5,090 nt of DNA from an uncultured Eubacterium sp. (GTDB lineage Bacteria; Bacillota; Clostridia; Oscillospirales; Acutalibacteraceae). Made by a program: the position numbers and the translations under genes. The stretch is from assembly GCA_910583925.1 (NCBI GenBank), contig CAJTZJ010000035.1, positions 1 through 5,090 on the forward strand, written 5' to 3'. Each line of letters starts with the position of its first letter. Positions within the stretch are counted from its first letter, which is position 1. Under the pieces are notes generated by a model, which was not told the origin of the DNA, made no database searches, and worked only from the letters and a program-made list of their open reading frames with translations. This document shows, piece after piece, positions 1-5,090 of the stretch.

Positions 1-37
1 CACAAATCAATTATTATAAAAGAAAGGATAAAAATTT

Positions 38-469
38 ATGAAAAAATCTAAAAGAATAGCAGCTTTAATCGCTGCAGTGTTAATGACCGTTACAATGTTT
101 TCAAGTGCAGTTCCTGCGTTTGCAGCTACTCCTGTTGTTAAAATGGGTACCGATTCATATGGCTCTAATATAGTTACAGGATATCGTAGCGCTGTTAATC
201 AAACCGAAATGAGTGCAAGAGCAAAATCTAATAATAAGGCAACAAGAATAGCAACAACTATCATTACAAGAACGGTTGACTCTAAAGGAAATCTTGTTAC
301 GCCGGCACGAAATAAAGACTTAGGAAAAGATAATGCCACAGATTCTGGAATAGCAACCGTAACAAGCGGAAGCGGAAACCACTTTGAATATATCTATATT
401 TTGTGTGCAGCAACATACGACAACAATTTAAATCATTGCGCATCTGTTCCGTTCAGTTATGAATTTTAA
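38..469 (+). CDS. Small Sec-secreted protein A1 of cassette 1 (unknown function, variable mature part)
   Basis: I do not recognise this 143-residue protein by name. It starts with a textbook Sec signal peptide: a lysine/arginine-rich head (residues 2-6), a hydrophobic core (about 7-23) and an AFA/A cleavage site after residue 29, leaving a mature chain of about 114 residues. The ATG is fixed by AGAAAGGA at 21-28, nine bases upstream, and by the matching leader of cassette 2. The mature part is rich in Thr, Asn, Ser and Ala. It has two cysteines (C123, C134) that could form a disulfide and an aromatic C-terminus. A central pattern V80-D81...G84...N99-A100...S103-G104-x-A106 recurs in A2 at 2740-3141; elsewhere the mature parts have drifted far apart. 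The layout is loosely like secreted bacteriocins of the lactococcin 972 type, but that is inference. It is the first gene of an A-B-C unit and is probably the secreted effector. Confidence 0.9.
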   Translation: MKKSKRIAALIAAVLMTVTMFSSAVPAFAATPVVKMGTDSYGSNIVTGYRSAVNQTEMSARAKSNNKATRIATTIITRTVDSKGNLVTPARNKDLGKDNATDSGIATVTSGSGNHFEYIYILCAATYDNNLNHCASVPFSYEF

Positions 470-513
470 TCGTGATAATTAACTCCATTATTTAGTTTAT
501 AATACAAAGAAAC

Positions 514-539
514 AGGGCAAGGCGGAAACGCTTTGCCCT
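514..539 (+). promoter_or_regulatory. Intercistronic stem-loop between A1 and B1 (GNRA loop)
   Basis: An 11-pair stem (514-524 with 529-539, including one G-U pair at 521/532) closes on a GAAA tetraloop at 525-528. No T-tract follows, so it is not a normal terminator. Instead the B1 ribosome binding site AAGGAG (542-547) starts three bases after the stem. It could protect the 3' end of an A1 transcript, mark a processing site, or lower translation of B1. A different hairpin occupies the equivalent place in cassette 2 (3159-3188), which supports a real role. Confidence 0.7.
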
Positions 540-556
540 ACAAGGAGATGCTGTAT

Positions 557-1267
557 ATGAAAAAAGTAAGAATTATGGTTTTAGCTATTTTATTAATTAT
601 AGTTATAGGGGTTTCGGCTGCTTACTTTATATACGGCAGCACACTGATTAATATAACAAGTGAAAAATCAATCAATAATCATATTGCCATAGATCCCCAA
701 AAACCCATTACAATATTAAAAACAGCACAAGTCGGTGATTATTTTGGAATTTTATATAAAGATCCCCTTAATGAAGACTATGATTATACTTTTAGATACA
801 TAACTAAATCGCCATTTTACAAAAATCGCTATTATAATACAGGAGGATATTTAAATGTTTTAGGTAGCGGGATGTTGGAATTTATTCCTATAAAGTCCTC
901 TAATGAGAAAGAAAACAAAACAGATGTGCTTATTGGTTATTTTGGAAACAGCAAATATGAATATAATCAGTGCAGCGTTTTTACATATGACATGCTGGAT
1001 ATAGATTTTGAAAAAATAACGAAGGATGAGGAAATTGCTGAAAAATGTGAGGCGATGGCAGATTCTCTAAAAAAAATAGATGAATTTGAGATTCCGGATG
1101 ACAATATGTTTATTATAACTAAAACATATAATTTAGACTATCCTTATGATATAATAATTTGTGACGGCTCGATTTCCGAAGTAGAGAAAAAGCAACAAAT
1201 AATAGCAGATGCCGATGCTCTAATTAAAGAATACCATGATTATTTGAAAGGAAAGAATAATGAATAG
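557..1267 (+). CDS. Single-pass membrane-anchored protein B1 of cassette 1 (unknown function)
   Basis: This 236-residue protein has a short basic N-terminus, one hydrophobic helix (about residues 6-25) with no cleavage site or lipobox, and then a soluble domain that is probably extracellular. I do not recognise the family. The ATG at 557 is preferred because AAGGAG (542-547) lies nine bases upstream. An in-frame TTG at 533 falls inside the stem-loop, and an ATG at 548 touches the ribosome binding site. The juxtamembrane segment YGSTLI-x-IT-x-EKSIN (from residue 26), YKNRY (88-92), a CS(V/I)F segment with C139, and a later KK(I/V)DE...DGS stretch are shared with B2 at 3201-3794. Compared with B2 it has an acidic insertion of about 19 residues after C139 and a charged, helical-looking tail of about 20 residues. 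Its end overlaps C1 by 8 bases, so translation is probably coupled. It may be a partner or immunity protein for A1 (inference). Confidence 0.9.
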   Translation: MKKVRIMVLAILLIIVIGVSAAYFIYGSTLINITSEKSINNHIAIDPQKPITILKTAQVGDYFGILYKDPLNEDYDYTFRYITKSPFYKNRYYNTGGYLNVLGSGMLEFIPIKSSNEKENKTDVLIGYFGNSKYEYNQCSVFTYDMLDIDFEKITKDEEIAEKCEAMADSLKKIDEFEIPDDNMFIITKTYNLDYPYDIIICDGSISEVEKKQQIIADADALIKEYHDYLKGKNNE

Positions 1268-2453
1268 AATATTATATAAAGTTTGTATAAGCGTACTTCT
1301 TTTAACTGTTTTGTTTACATTGCTAACAGGATGTTCAAGTGAGATAGAAGATGTAAATACAGAACAAACTGCTGTTACATATGTTGAAAATGAAGATTTT
1401 CAAAACTTTCTCGGCAATGAATCCAACATTGCTAAAGTAAAAAATGGTTATTACTTTTTTGTAGGTATGAATTTGTATTATTTTGATACAGAAACAAAGG
1501 AAGCCTATCCTATTTGTAATAAGCCTAACTGTAATCATAAAGGCGATTGCACATCATATTTTTCAATATTTAATTATTACCCTTTTGAGTTATCTTATTA
1601 CAATAATGCGTTATATGTATTAGGCTGGGAAGATGATGGAAAAAATCTTCGCCATAATTATATATATGAAATATCACTTGATAATTACAAAAGAAAGAAG
1701 GCAGCATATTTATTTGACAGTACAAGCTCAACAGGTTCTGTTGGCTCTATAATACACCGTGGTTATGTTTATTATCAGAAAGGTAGTTCCGGAAATCTTG
1801 AGAAAACAACTAGTTATTTGTATAGAGTAAAGCTTGGAAATATAAGTAAAAAAGAGAACGCTGAAGCAATTTATGAATTCAGTGGAATAGGTGCGTCTAT
1901 AAATGGTTTAAATGCAAGCGGAAACAATATTATTATAAGGAATATTTCTTATGGAGATACTGAAGGAAACAACTATGAAACCTCATATAATCTTATTGAC
2001 ATTCATTCTTTAGAAACTAAAAGAATTGTTGGTAATGAAGCATATTCTTTATTTGTAGATGGAAAATATGCATATTATGAGAAGGGCGAAAATGTAGTTA
2101 ATTGTATTAACCTTGATACAAATGAAGAAGAATTTTTCTGCAATATAGATGGACCAGCATATATTTCAGCGGATAGTGAGTATATTTATTTTGATAATTT
2201 GCAGGCAATTTATATAGGTAGAATAGATAAAAAAGACAGAAAAATATTTGTTTTTGATAAAAGTGGAAATTACATTACAGAAATCACTCCAAGAAATCCT
2301 AAGGATTATTGCTATTTTGGTGGCGATGATGTAATGATTTTTAAAGAGTTTATTGGAGGCGAGATTGTAGAATCGGATGGCACTAAGGGCTATTATGTGC
2401 TGGATAAATCACAGATTACCTCGCCCGATAAGCAATTTATTGATATGGAATAA
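1260..2453 (+). CDS. Lipoprotein C1 of cassette 1, beta-propeller-like with Cys/His motif
   Basis: This 397-residue protein begins with a lipoprotein signal peptide. The lipobox L-T-G-C puts the lipidated cysteine at residue 25, so the mature protein should sit on the outer face of the membrane. The start at 1260 follows AAAGGA (1247-1252) and overlaps the end of B1. Repeated Tyr-rich strand units (YYF...LYYFDTETKE, ALYVLGW, GYVYY, LYRVKLGN, YIYFDN, KIFVFDKSGNYITEI) resemble the blades of the TolB-like/DUF5050-type propellers common in clostridial lipoproteins; this rests on pattern, not a search. Early in the chain is a cluster C86-x4-C91-x-H93-x3-C97, known to me from similar lipoproteins and possibly metal-binding. 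C294 and C351 are also shared with C2. The C-terminal 112 residues are the part most alike with C2. It may be a receptor, scaffold or immunity factor for A1. The function is unknown. Confidence 0.92.
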   Translation: MNRILYKVCISVLLLTVLFTLLTGCSSEIEDVNTEQTAVTYVENEDFQNFLGNESNIAKVKNGYYFFVGMNLYYFDTETKEAYPICNKPNCNHKGDCTSYFSIFNYYPFELSYYNNALYVLGWEDDGKNLRHNYIYEISLDNYKRKKAAYLFDSTSSTGSVGSIIHRGYVYYQKGSSGNLEKTTSYLYRVKLGNISKKENAEAIYEFSGIGASINGLNASGNNIIIRNISYGDTEGNNYETSYNLIDIHSLETKRIVGNEAYSLFVDGKYAYYEKGENVVNCINLDTNEEEFFCNIDGPAYISADSEYIYFDNLQAIYIGRIDKKDRKIFVFDKSGNYITEITPRNPKDYCYFGGDDVMIFKEFIGGEIVESDGTKGYYVLDKSQITSPDKQFIDME

Positions 2454-2455
2454 AT

Positions 2456-2497
2456 AAAATCCCGAAGGGTGTGAAGCCTGTTCGGGATTTTTCTTTT
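2456..2497 (+). terminator. Rho-independent terminator of cassette 1
   Basis: Three bases after the C1 stop codon an 11-pair stem forms between 2456-2466 and 2481-2491. Its core is AATCCCGAA with TTCGGGATT, around a 14-base apical region, and it runs into the T-tract TTTTTCTTTT at 2488-2497. The same hairpin, differing mainly in the apical region, closes cassette 2 at 5002-5040. Confidence 0.9.
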
Positions 2498-2501
2498 GTA
2501 G

Positions 2502-2527
2502 GCAGCGTGTAAAATACGCTGCTTTTT
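2502..2527 (+). terminator. Second, smaller terminator in tandem
   Basis: A 7-pair stem GCAGCGT/ACGCTGC (2502-2508 with 2516-2522) with a 7-base loop is followed by TTTTT (2523-2527). It lies just behind the main terminator and has no counterpart after cassette 2. It probably catches readthrough before the next cassette. Confidence 0.65.
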
Positions 2528-2691
2528 GTGCGTTTTAACAGTTTTGCCTATTTTGTCAAAAAAGTTGCGTTACCTTTATGTGTGAATCGCAACCATATAA
2601 GTAAGAGGACATTTTCCTCAGATAAAATTTTATGAAACGGGGCGATTCCGATGGTTTAAGAATTCCGCTTGTGTAAAAGCATAAATATTTA
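2528..2691 (+). other. Gene-free intercassette segment with possible RNA structure
   Basis: I find no convincing gene here on either strand; reading frames are short, without good ribosome binding sites or family resemblance. There is local complementarity. GAATCGC (2584-2590) can pair with GCGATTC (2642-2648). AACCAT (2591-2596) can pair with ATGGTT (2651-2656) in a crossing, pseudoknot-like order. A 5-pair hairpin GAGGA/TCCTC (2605-2619) sits inside. If a promoter lies upstream, this could be part of a structured leader for cassette 2. It matches no riboswitch class I can recognise, and helices this short can arise by chance. Confidence 0.25.
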
Positions 2692-2720
2692 TTGTAAATT
2701 ATGGAAAAATCAAGTATTAT
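2692..2720 (+). promoter_or_regulatory. Candidate sigma-A promoter of cassette 2
   Basis: TTGTAA (2692-2697, 4 of 6 to consensus) and TATTAT (2715-2720, 5 of 6) are separated by 17 bases. The TATTAT box and its surroundings are kept in cassette 1 (12-17), where the matching -35 would fall outside the window. The weakness is that initiation about seven bases downstream would leave a leader of only about 13 bases and clip the ribosome binding site. The box may instead be conserved as part of the translation leader. Confidence 0.28.
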
Positions 2721-2739
2721 TAAGGAAAGGGTAAAAATT

Positions 2740-3141
2740 ATGAAAAAATCCAAAAGAATATCGGCACTTATTGCCGCTGTATTGATGACCGTAACCGTAT
2801 TCACAAGTGCCGTTCCTGCTTATGCGGATACCTTTTATTGTGGGAGCTACAAGGTTACTACCGGATTTACCGCAACGAAGACTAGCGGAATTTGTCAAAC
2901 ATATTCAGATTATACATGTGAATATGTAATTGCGATGGTTTTTGGGCAGGAAGTAGATAAAAGCGGGCAAAGATTAAAATTGGTAGGTGATGAGAGTACG
3001 GGTGAAAATGCAAAAAGGTCAGGATTTGCATCTATAAAACTTCAGTCCACCAATGCTGTTAAATTTGAATCCGTCGTATCCACACATATTGCGAAAATCA
3101 AGGGAATTGAGAATTATAAGACTATTCCTCGTTCCTTTTGA
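2740..3141 (+). CDS. Small Sec-secreted protein A2 of cassette 2 (paralogue of A1)
   Basis: This 133-residue protein is the paralogue of A1. Its signal peptide matches A1 at 25 of 29 residues and ends in AYA before D30, leaving about 104 mature residues. I chose the ATG at 2740 over the in-frame ATG at 2701. It has GGAAAGG (2724-2730) nine bases upstream, it restores the exact signal-peptide start of A1, and the upstream ATG has no ribosome binding site. The mature chain has three cysteines (C34, C52, C60), placed quite differently from those of A1. It keeps the central V72-D73...G76...N90-A91...S94-G95-x-A97 pattern and the overall length, so the two are likely the same fold with diverged surfaces. 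It lies upstream of B2 and C2 and is separated from B2 by 59 bases containing a stem-loop. Its role is unknown; a secreted effector or bacteriocin-like peptide is one possibility. Confidence 0.9.
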   Translation: MKKSKRISALIAAVLMTVTVFTSAVPAYADTFYCGSYKVTTGFTATKTSGICQTYSDYTCEYVIAMVFGQEVDKSGQRLKLVGDESTGENAKRSGFASIKLQSTNAVKFESVVSTHIAKIKGIENYKTIPRSF

Positions 3142-3158
3142 TTAAATTTATACGTAAA

Positions 3159-3188
3159 TGTCTGCCGGCATTTATTTGCCGGCAGGCA
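3159..3188 (+). promoter_or_regulatory. Intercistronic stem-loop between A2 and B2
   Basis: A perfect 9-pair stem CTGCCGGCA/TGCCGGCAG (3162-3170 with 3177-3185) has a 6-base loop. It can extend to 12 pairs (3159-3188) with one G-U. No T-tract follows; the B2 ribosome binding site AGAAAGGA (3188-3195) begins at the foot of the stem. Its sequence is unrelated to the hairpin of cassette 1 at 514-539 but its position is the same, pointing to selection on structure rather than sequence. Confidence 0.7.
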
Positions 3189-3200
3189 GAAAGGATTTAT

Positions 3201-3794
3201 ATGACTAAAAAGAAGAAAATATTAATAATTAGCCTATTCGGCATTATACTTGTTGGGTTAGTATCTGCCTATGTTATATACGGAAGCACATTGATTGATA
3301 TAACAAATGAAAAATCAATAAATAAATACCTTTCTGATGATGAAAAAAATTCGGTAACCATACTTGCTATGGATACCTATCAAGATTACGCATTAGTTGT
3401 TTATACAACATCCGAAGATTTGGATTCTGTTCAAAAAAGGGAATTTATTAAGCATAAGCTTTATAAAAACAGATATAGGTCGGTAGGTTCGAGAAACCAA
3501 ACAAACGGTTATTCTGTGAGCTTGAACAGAGTACGAAATGCGGATTTTGAGGATGAAAATGTTTATGCAATCAGCAATGTGCAATCAGATTATACAAGCT
3601 GCAGTATATTTGAAATTGATAACAATACGATGCGTATACTGAAGAAGGTTGATGAAGTTGATGTTCCTAATAAAGCATATATAATATTTAAAGAATATAG
3701 ACTTGAAAGTGAAGACCATTCTTTGATTGCTTTTGACGGCTCTTTGGATATGAATGATGAAGAAATTGTTGAATTGAATTTAGCAGCCGGATAA
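3201..3794 (+). CDS. Single-pass membrane-anchored protein B2 of cassette 2 (paralogue of B1)
   Basis: This 197-residue paralogue of B1 has a lysine-rich head (residues 3-6), one hydrophobic helix (about 7-26) and a presumably extracellular domain. The ATG at 3201 follows AGAAAGGA (3188-3195). An earlier in-frame TTG at 3138 overlaps the A2 stop codon and would place the stem-loop inside the coding region, so I reject it. Shared landmarks with B1 are YGSTLI-x-IT-x-EKSIN from residue 27, YKNRY at 88-92, the CS(V/I)F segment with C134, and KK(V/I)DE...DGS near the C-terminus. It lacks the acidic insertion and the charged C-terminal tail of B1, which explains its shorter length. The stop is 26 bases before C2, whereas B1 overlaps C1. 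I recognise no family and no catalytic motif. A role beside A2 at the membrane is inferred from context only. Confidence 0.9.
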   Translation: MTKKKKILIISLFGIILVGLVSAYVIYGSTLIDITNEKSINKYLSDDEKNSVTILAMDTYQDYALVVYTTSEDLDSVQKREFIKHKLYKNRYRSVGSRNQTNGYSVSLNRVRNADFEDENVYAISNVQSDYTSCSIFEIDNNTMRILKKVDEVDVPNKAYIIFKEYRLESEDHSLIAFDGSLDMNDEEIVELNLAAG

Positions 3795-3820
3795 GATGCA
3801 GAGTACAATACGGAGTAATT

Positions 3821-4999
3821 ATGAAAAAAATATATATCATTATAACAGTAATGTTTATGATAACTTTATTGTTATGTACAGGATGCTCTTCTGATAAAAT
3901 TAATATAAATATAAATCAGAATTCCGAAGAATATATAGCAAATGAGGATTATCAGTATTTTCTTGATTCCTATTCTTCTTTTATAAAAACGGATGGCGGA
4001 TATTATTTTGTAACGGATTTAAAGTTGTATTTTTATGATACAGAAAAAAAGGAGTCATATCCCGTGTGCAGCAAAGCAAACTGTAAGCACAGTGATTCGG
4101 ATTGTTCTGCTTATCTTTCGCCGCTTAAATATATTCCGATGGCAGGAATGAGTTATTATGATCATTCCCTTTATATCTTAGGATATGAAAAATCGGGGGA
4201 ATCCAAGCGTCAAAATTATATATATCAGATTAATCTTGATAATTTTAAGCATAAAAAAGCCGCCTATCTCTTTGACAGCAGCAGTGCGTTTTCAGTAGAC
4301 TATGTAGTTCATAGAGGATATGTATATTTTGTTTATGGACAGTCTTCAATGACACAGGGCAGTACCGTGCTTTACAGAACGAAGCTTGGTAATACAAAAA
4401 ATGATGCTCCTGAAGCTATTTATGAATTCAGCGGAATCGGTACGAATCTTTTCGGACTGCATGCGTACGGAAATAATATATTTTTTATTACATCTTCCTA
4501 TGAGGATGAAGAAGGTAACGGTTACGAAACAACAGGCAATATTATGGATATTCATTCATTGGAGGCGAAAGGAGCCGTTGATGCTTTATTTGCATCTTAT
4601 CTAGATGAAGAATATATTTATTTTGAAAATGATAAAAATTCCGTACATCGTATTCATATTCATACCAATGAAGAAGAGTTTTTCTGTAATATAGATGGTC
4701 CGGCATATATATCGGCGGACAGCAAGTATATTTATTTTGATAACAAACAAAAAATGTATATTGATGAAAACTTCAAGGACAGAAAAATATATGTTTATGA
4801 CAAAAGCGGAAATTATATAACGGAAATTGTACCGAAAAATCCAAAGGATGATTGCTATTTCGGCGGGGATGATGTAATGATTTTTAAAGAGATTACGGTT
4901 ACAGGTGAGGTTGTGGAATCAGAAGGCGCAAATGGCTATTATGTGCTTGATAAATCACAGCTTGCCTCGCCCGATAAGCAATTTATTGATATGGAATAA
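3821..4999 (+). CDS. Lipoprotein C2 of cassette 2, beta-propeller-like with Cys/His motif
   Basis: This 392-residue paralogue of C1 has a lipoprotein signal peptide with the lipidated cysteine at residue 22. The lipobox reads C-T-G-C, so position -3 is Cys instead of the usual Leu, a mild oddity. GGAG at 3812-3815 lies five bases before the ATG. Strand-like Tyr-rich repeats (LYFYDTEKKE, SLYILGYE, GYVYFVYG, LYRTKLGN, YIYFDN, KIYVYDKSGNYITEI) run along the chain as in C1 and suggest a propeller on the cell surface. The Cys/His cluster is C83-x4-C88-x-H90-x4-C95, one residue longer between His and the last Cys than in C1. C289 and C345 match C1. Similarity to C1 covers the whole length and is strongest in the last 112 residues. 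This is stronger conservation than the mature A proteins show, so C may perform a constant task while A varies. Confidence 0.92.
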   Translation: MKKIYIIITVMFMITLLLCTGCSSDKINININQNSEEYIANEDYQYFLDSYSSFIKTDGGYYFVTDLKLYFYDTEKKESYPVCSKANCKHSDSDCSAYLSPLKYIPMAGMSYYDHSLYILGYEKSGESKRQNYIYQINLDNFKHKKAAYLFDSSSAFSVDYVVHRGYVYFVYGQSSMTQGSTVLYRTKLGNTKNDAPEAIYEFSGIGTNLFGLHAYGNNIFFITSSYEDEEGNGYETTGNIMDIHSLEAKGAVDALFASYLDEEYIYFENDKNSVHRIHIHTNEEEFFCNIDGPAYISADSKYIYFDNKQKMYIDENFKDRKIYVYDKSGNYITEIVPKNPKDDCYFGGDDVMIFKEITVTGEVVESEGANGYYVLDKSQLASPDKQFIDME

Positions 5000-5001
5000 A
5001 T

Positions 5002-5040
5002 AAAATCCCGAAAGGTGTAAAAGCCTGTTCGGGATTTTTT
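5002..5040 (+). terminator. Rho-independent terminator of cassette 2
   Basis: Directly behind the C2 stop codon, the stem AATCCCGAA/TTCGGGATT (5004-5012 with 5028-5036) can extend by A-T pairs outward and an AGG/CCT pairing inward (5013-5015 with 5024-5026). It is followed by six Ts (5035-5040). It duplicates the terminator at 2456-2497: the left arm is identical and the apical region differs. Confidence 0.9.
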
Positions 5041-5054
5041 ATTGTCTCTTCAGC

Positions 5055-5083
5055 AAAGAAAAAACCCCCGGTTCTACCGGGGG
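5055..5083 (-). terminator. Minus-strand terminator of a convergent gene beyond the right edge
   Basis: A GC-rich 7-pair stem CCCCCGG/CCGGGGG (5065-5071 with 5077-5083) with a 5-base loop is preceded on the + strand by an A-tract (5059-5064, then AAA at 5055-5057). Read on the minus strand this is a stem followed by a T-tract. It should therefore end a transcript coming from the right, convergent with cassette 2. Confidence 0.75.
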
Positions 5084-5090
5084 AAATAAA

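Larger units (their letters stand above)
6..2497 (+). repeat. Cassette 1 (A1-B1-C1-terminator), first unit of a tandem gene array
   Basis: The unit runs from the conserved leader before A1 to the terminator after C1. Gene order, orientation, the A-B stem-loop and the terminator all repeat in 2709-5040. Similarity between units is mosaic: high in the leader and signal peptide, low in mature A, moderate in B, high in C and near complete at the terminator. The left end is cut by the window, so the array may continue upstream. Confidence 0.85.
2709..5040 (+). repeat. Cassette 2 (A2-B2-C2-terminator), second unit of the tandem array
   Basis: This is the second copy of the A-B-C unit. Homology with cassette 1 starts in the leader: 2709-2742 aligns with 6-40, including the TATTAT box, the GAAAGG ribosome binding site and the A-rich spacer with a one-base length difference. 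It ends at the terminator. Codons in this copy look somewhat richer in G and C than in cassette 1, for example in the conserved AAYLFDS stretch of the C genes, which argues against a recent duplication. Confidence 0.85.

Noticed and set aside
498..503. Perfect TATAAT hexamer between A1 and B1
   Set aside because: No acceptable -35 element lies 16 to 18 bases upstream, there is no extended -10 TG, and cassette 2 has no equally good box at the same place. In AT-rich spacer DNA this can be chance.
533..556. TTG start giving B1 eight extra residues
   Set aside because: The codon lies within the right arm of the 514-539 stem-loop and no ribosome binding site precedes it; AAGGAG fits the ATG at 557.
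2701..2739. In-frame upstream ATG extending A2 by 13 residues
   Set aside because: It has no ribosome binding site, the extension would put charged residues before the signal peptide, and the A1 comparison and the GGAAAGG site both support 2740.
2556..2804. Minus-strand reading frame of 82 codons overlapping the intercassette region and the start of A2
   Set aside because: It runs antisense into A2, has no clear ribosome binding site, and its product shows no signal, motif or family resemblance; it looks like a chance frame.
3795..3818. Open frame after the B2 stop that vaguely resembles the B1 tail, as if B2 were truncated by a stop codon
   Set aside because: The resemblance covers only a few residues and needs gaps. 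The segment also contains the C2 ribosome binding site, so a recent nonsense mutation cannot be supported.
5065..5083. Reading the right-edge hairpin as a second terminator for cassette 2
   Set aside because: On the + strand it is followed by AAATAAA, not a T-tract; the tract is on the other side, so it serves the minus strand.

Overview
The window shows low-G+C, Gram-positive, Firmicutes-type DNA. The evidence is AT-rich genes with purine-rich ribosome binding sites, a Sec signal peptide, lipobox signal peptides and U-tailed hairpin terminators. The style of the lipoproteins (a beta-propeller-like body with an early Cys/His cluster) fits a gut clostridium of the Lachnospiraceae/Oscillospiraceae kind. 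That placement is an inference; no taxonomic marker gene is present.

The whole window is two tandem copies of the same three-gene cassette, all on the + strand. In each copy gene A is a small secreted protein (143 and 133 aa), gene B is a protein with one N-terminal membrane anchor (236 and 197 aa), and gene C is a lipoprotein of about 395 aa. Cassette 1 holds A1 (38-469), B1 (557-1267) and C1 (1260-2453), ending in a terminator (2456-2497). Cassette 2 holds A2 (2740-3141), B2 (3201-3794) and C2 (3821-4999), ending in a nearly identical terminator (5002-5040). A second small terminator (2502-2527) follows the first. The 212 bases between 2528 and 2739 hold no convincing gene, only a possible structured segment, a candidate promoter and a leader shared with cassette 1. 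At the right edge a hairpin with its T-tract on the minus strand implies a convergent gene just outside the window.

All three products should leave the cytoplasm or face the cell exterior: A is released or surface associated, B is anchored by one helix with most of its chain probably outside, and C is lipid-anchored. In both copies a strong stem-loop sits between A and B, right against the B ribosome binding site. The two stems differ in sequence but share position, which suggests that A is made in a different amount from B and C.

The cassettes are old or fast-evolving duplicates rather than a fresh duplication. The A signal peptides match at 25 of 29 residues although 14 of those 25 codons differ, while the mature A chains are barely alignable. 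The C proteins stay strongly similar, above all in the last 112 residues, and the 48 bases across the end of C and the start of the terminator are identical. A variable secreted effector with paralogous membrane and lipoprotein partners is a layout seen in bacteriocin/immunity and surface-interaction loci. No function can be assigned from sequence alone, and I recognise none of the genes by name.
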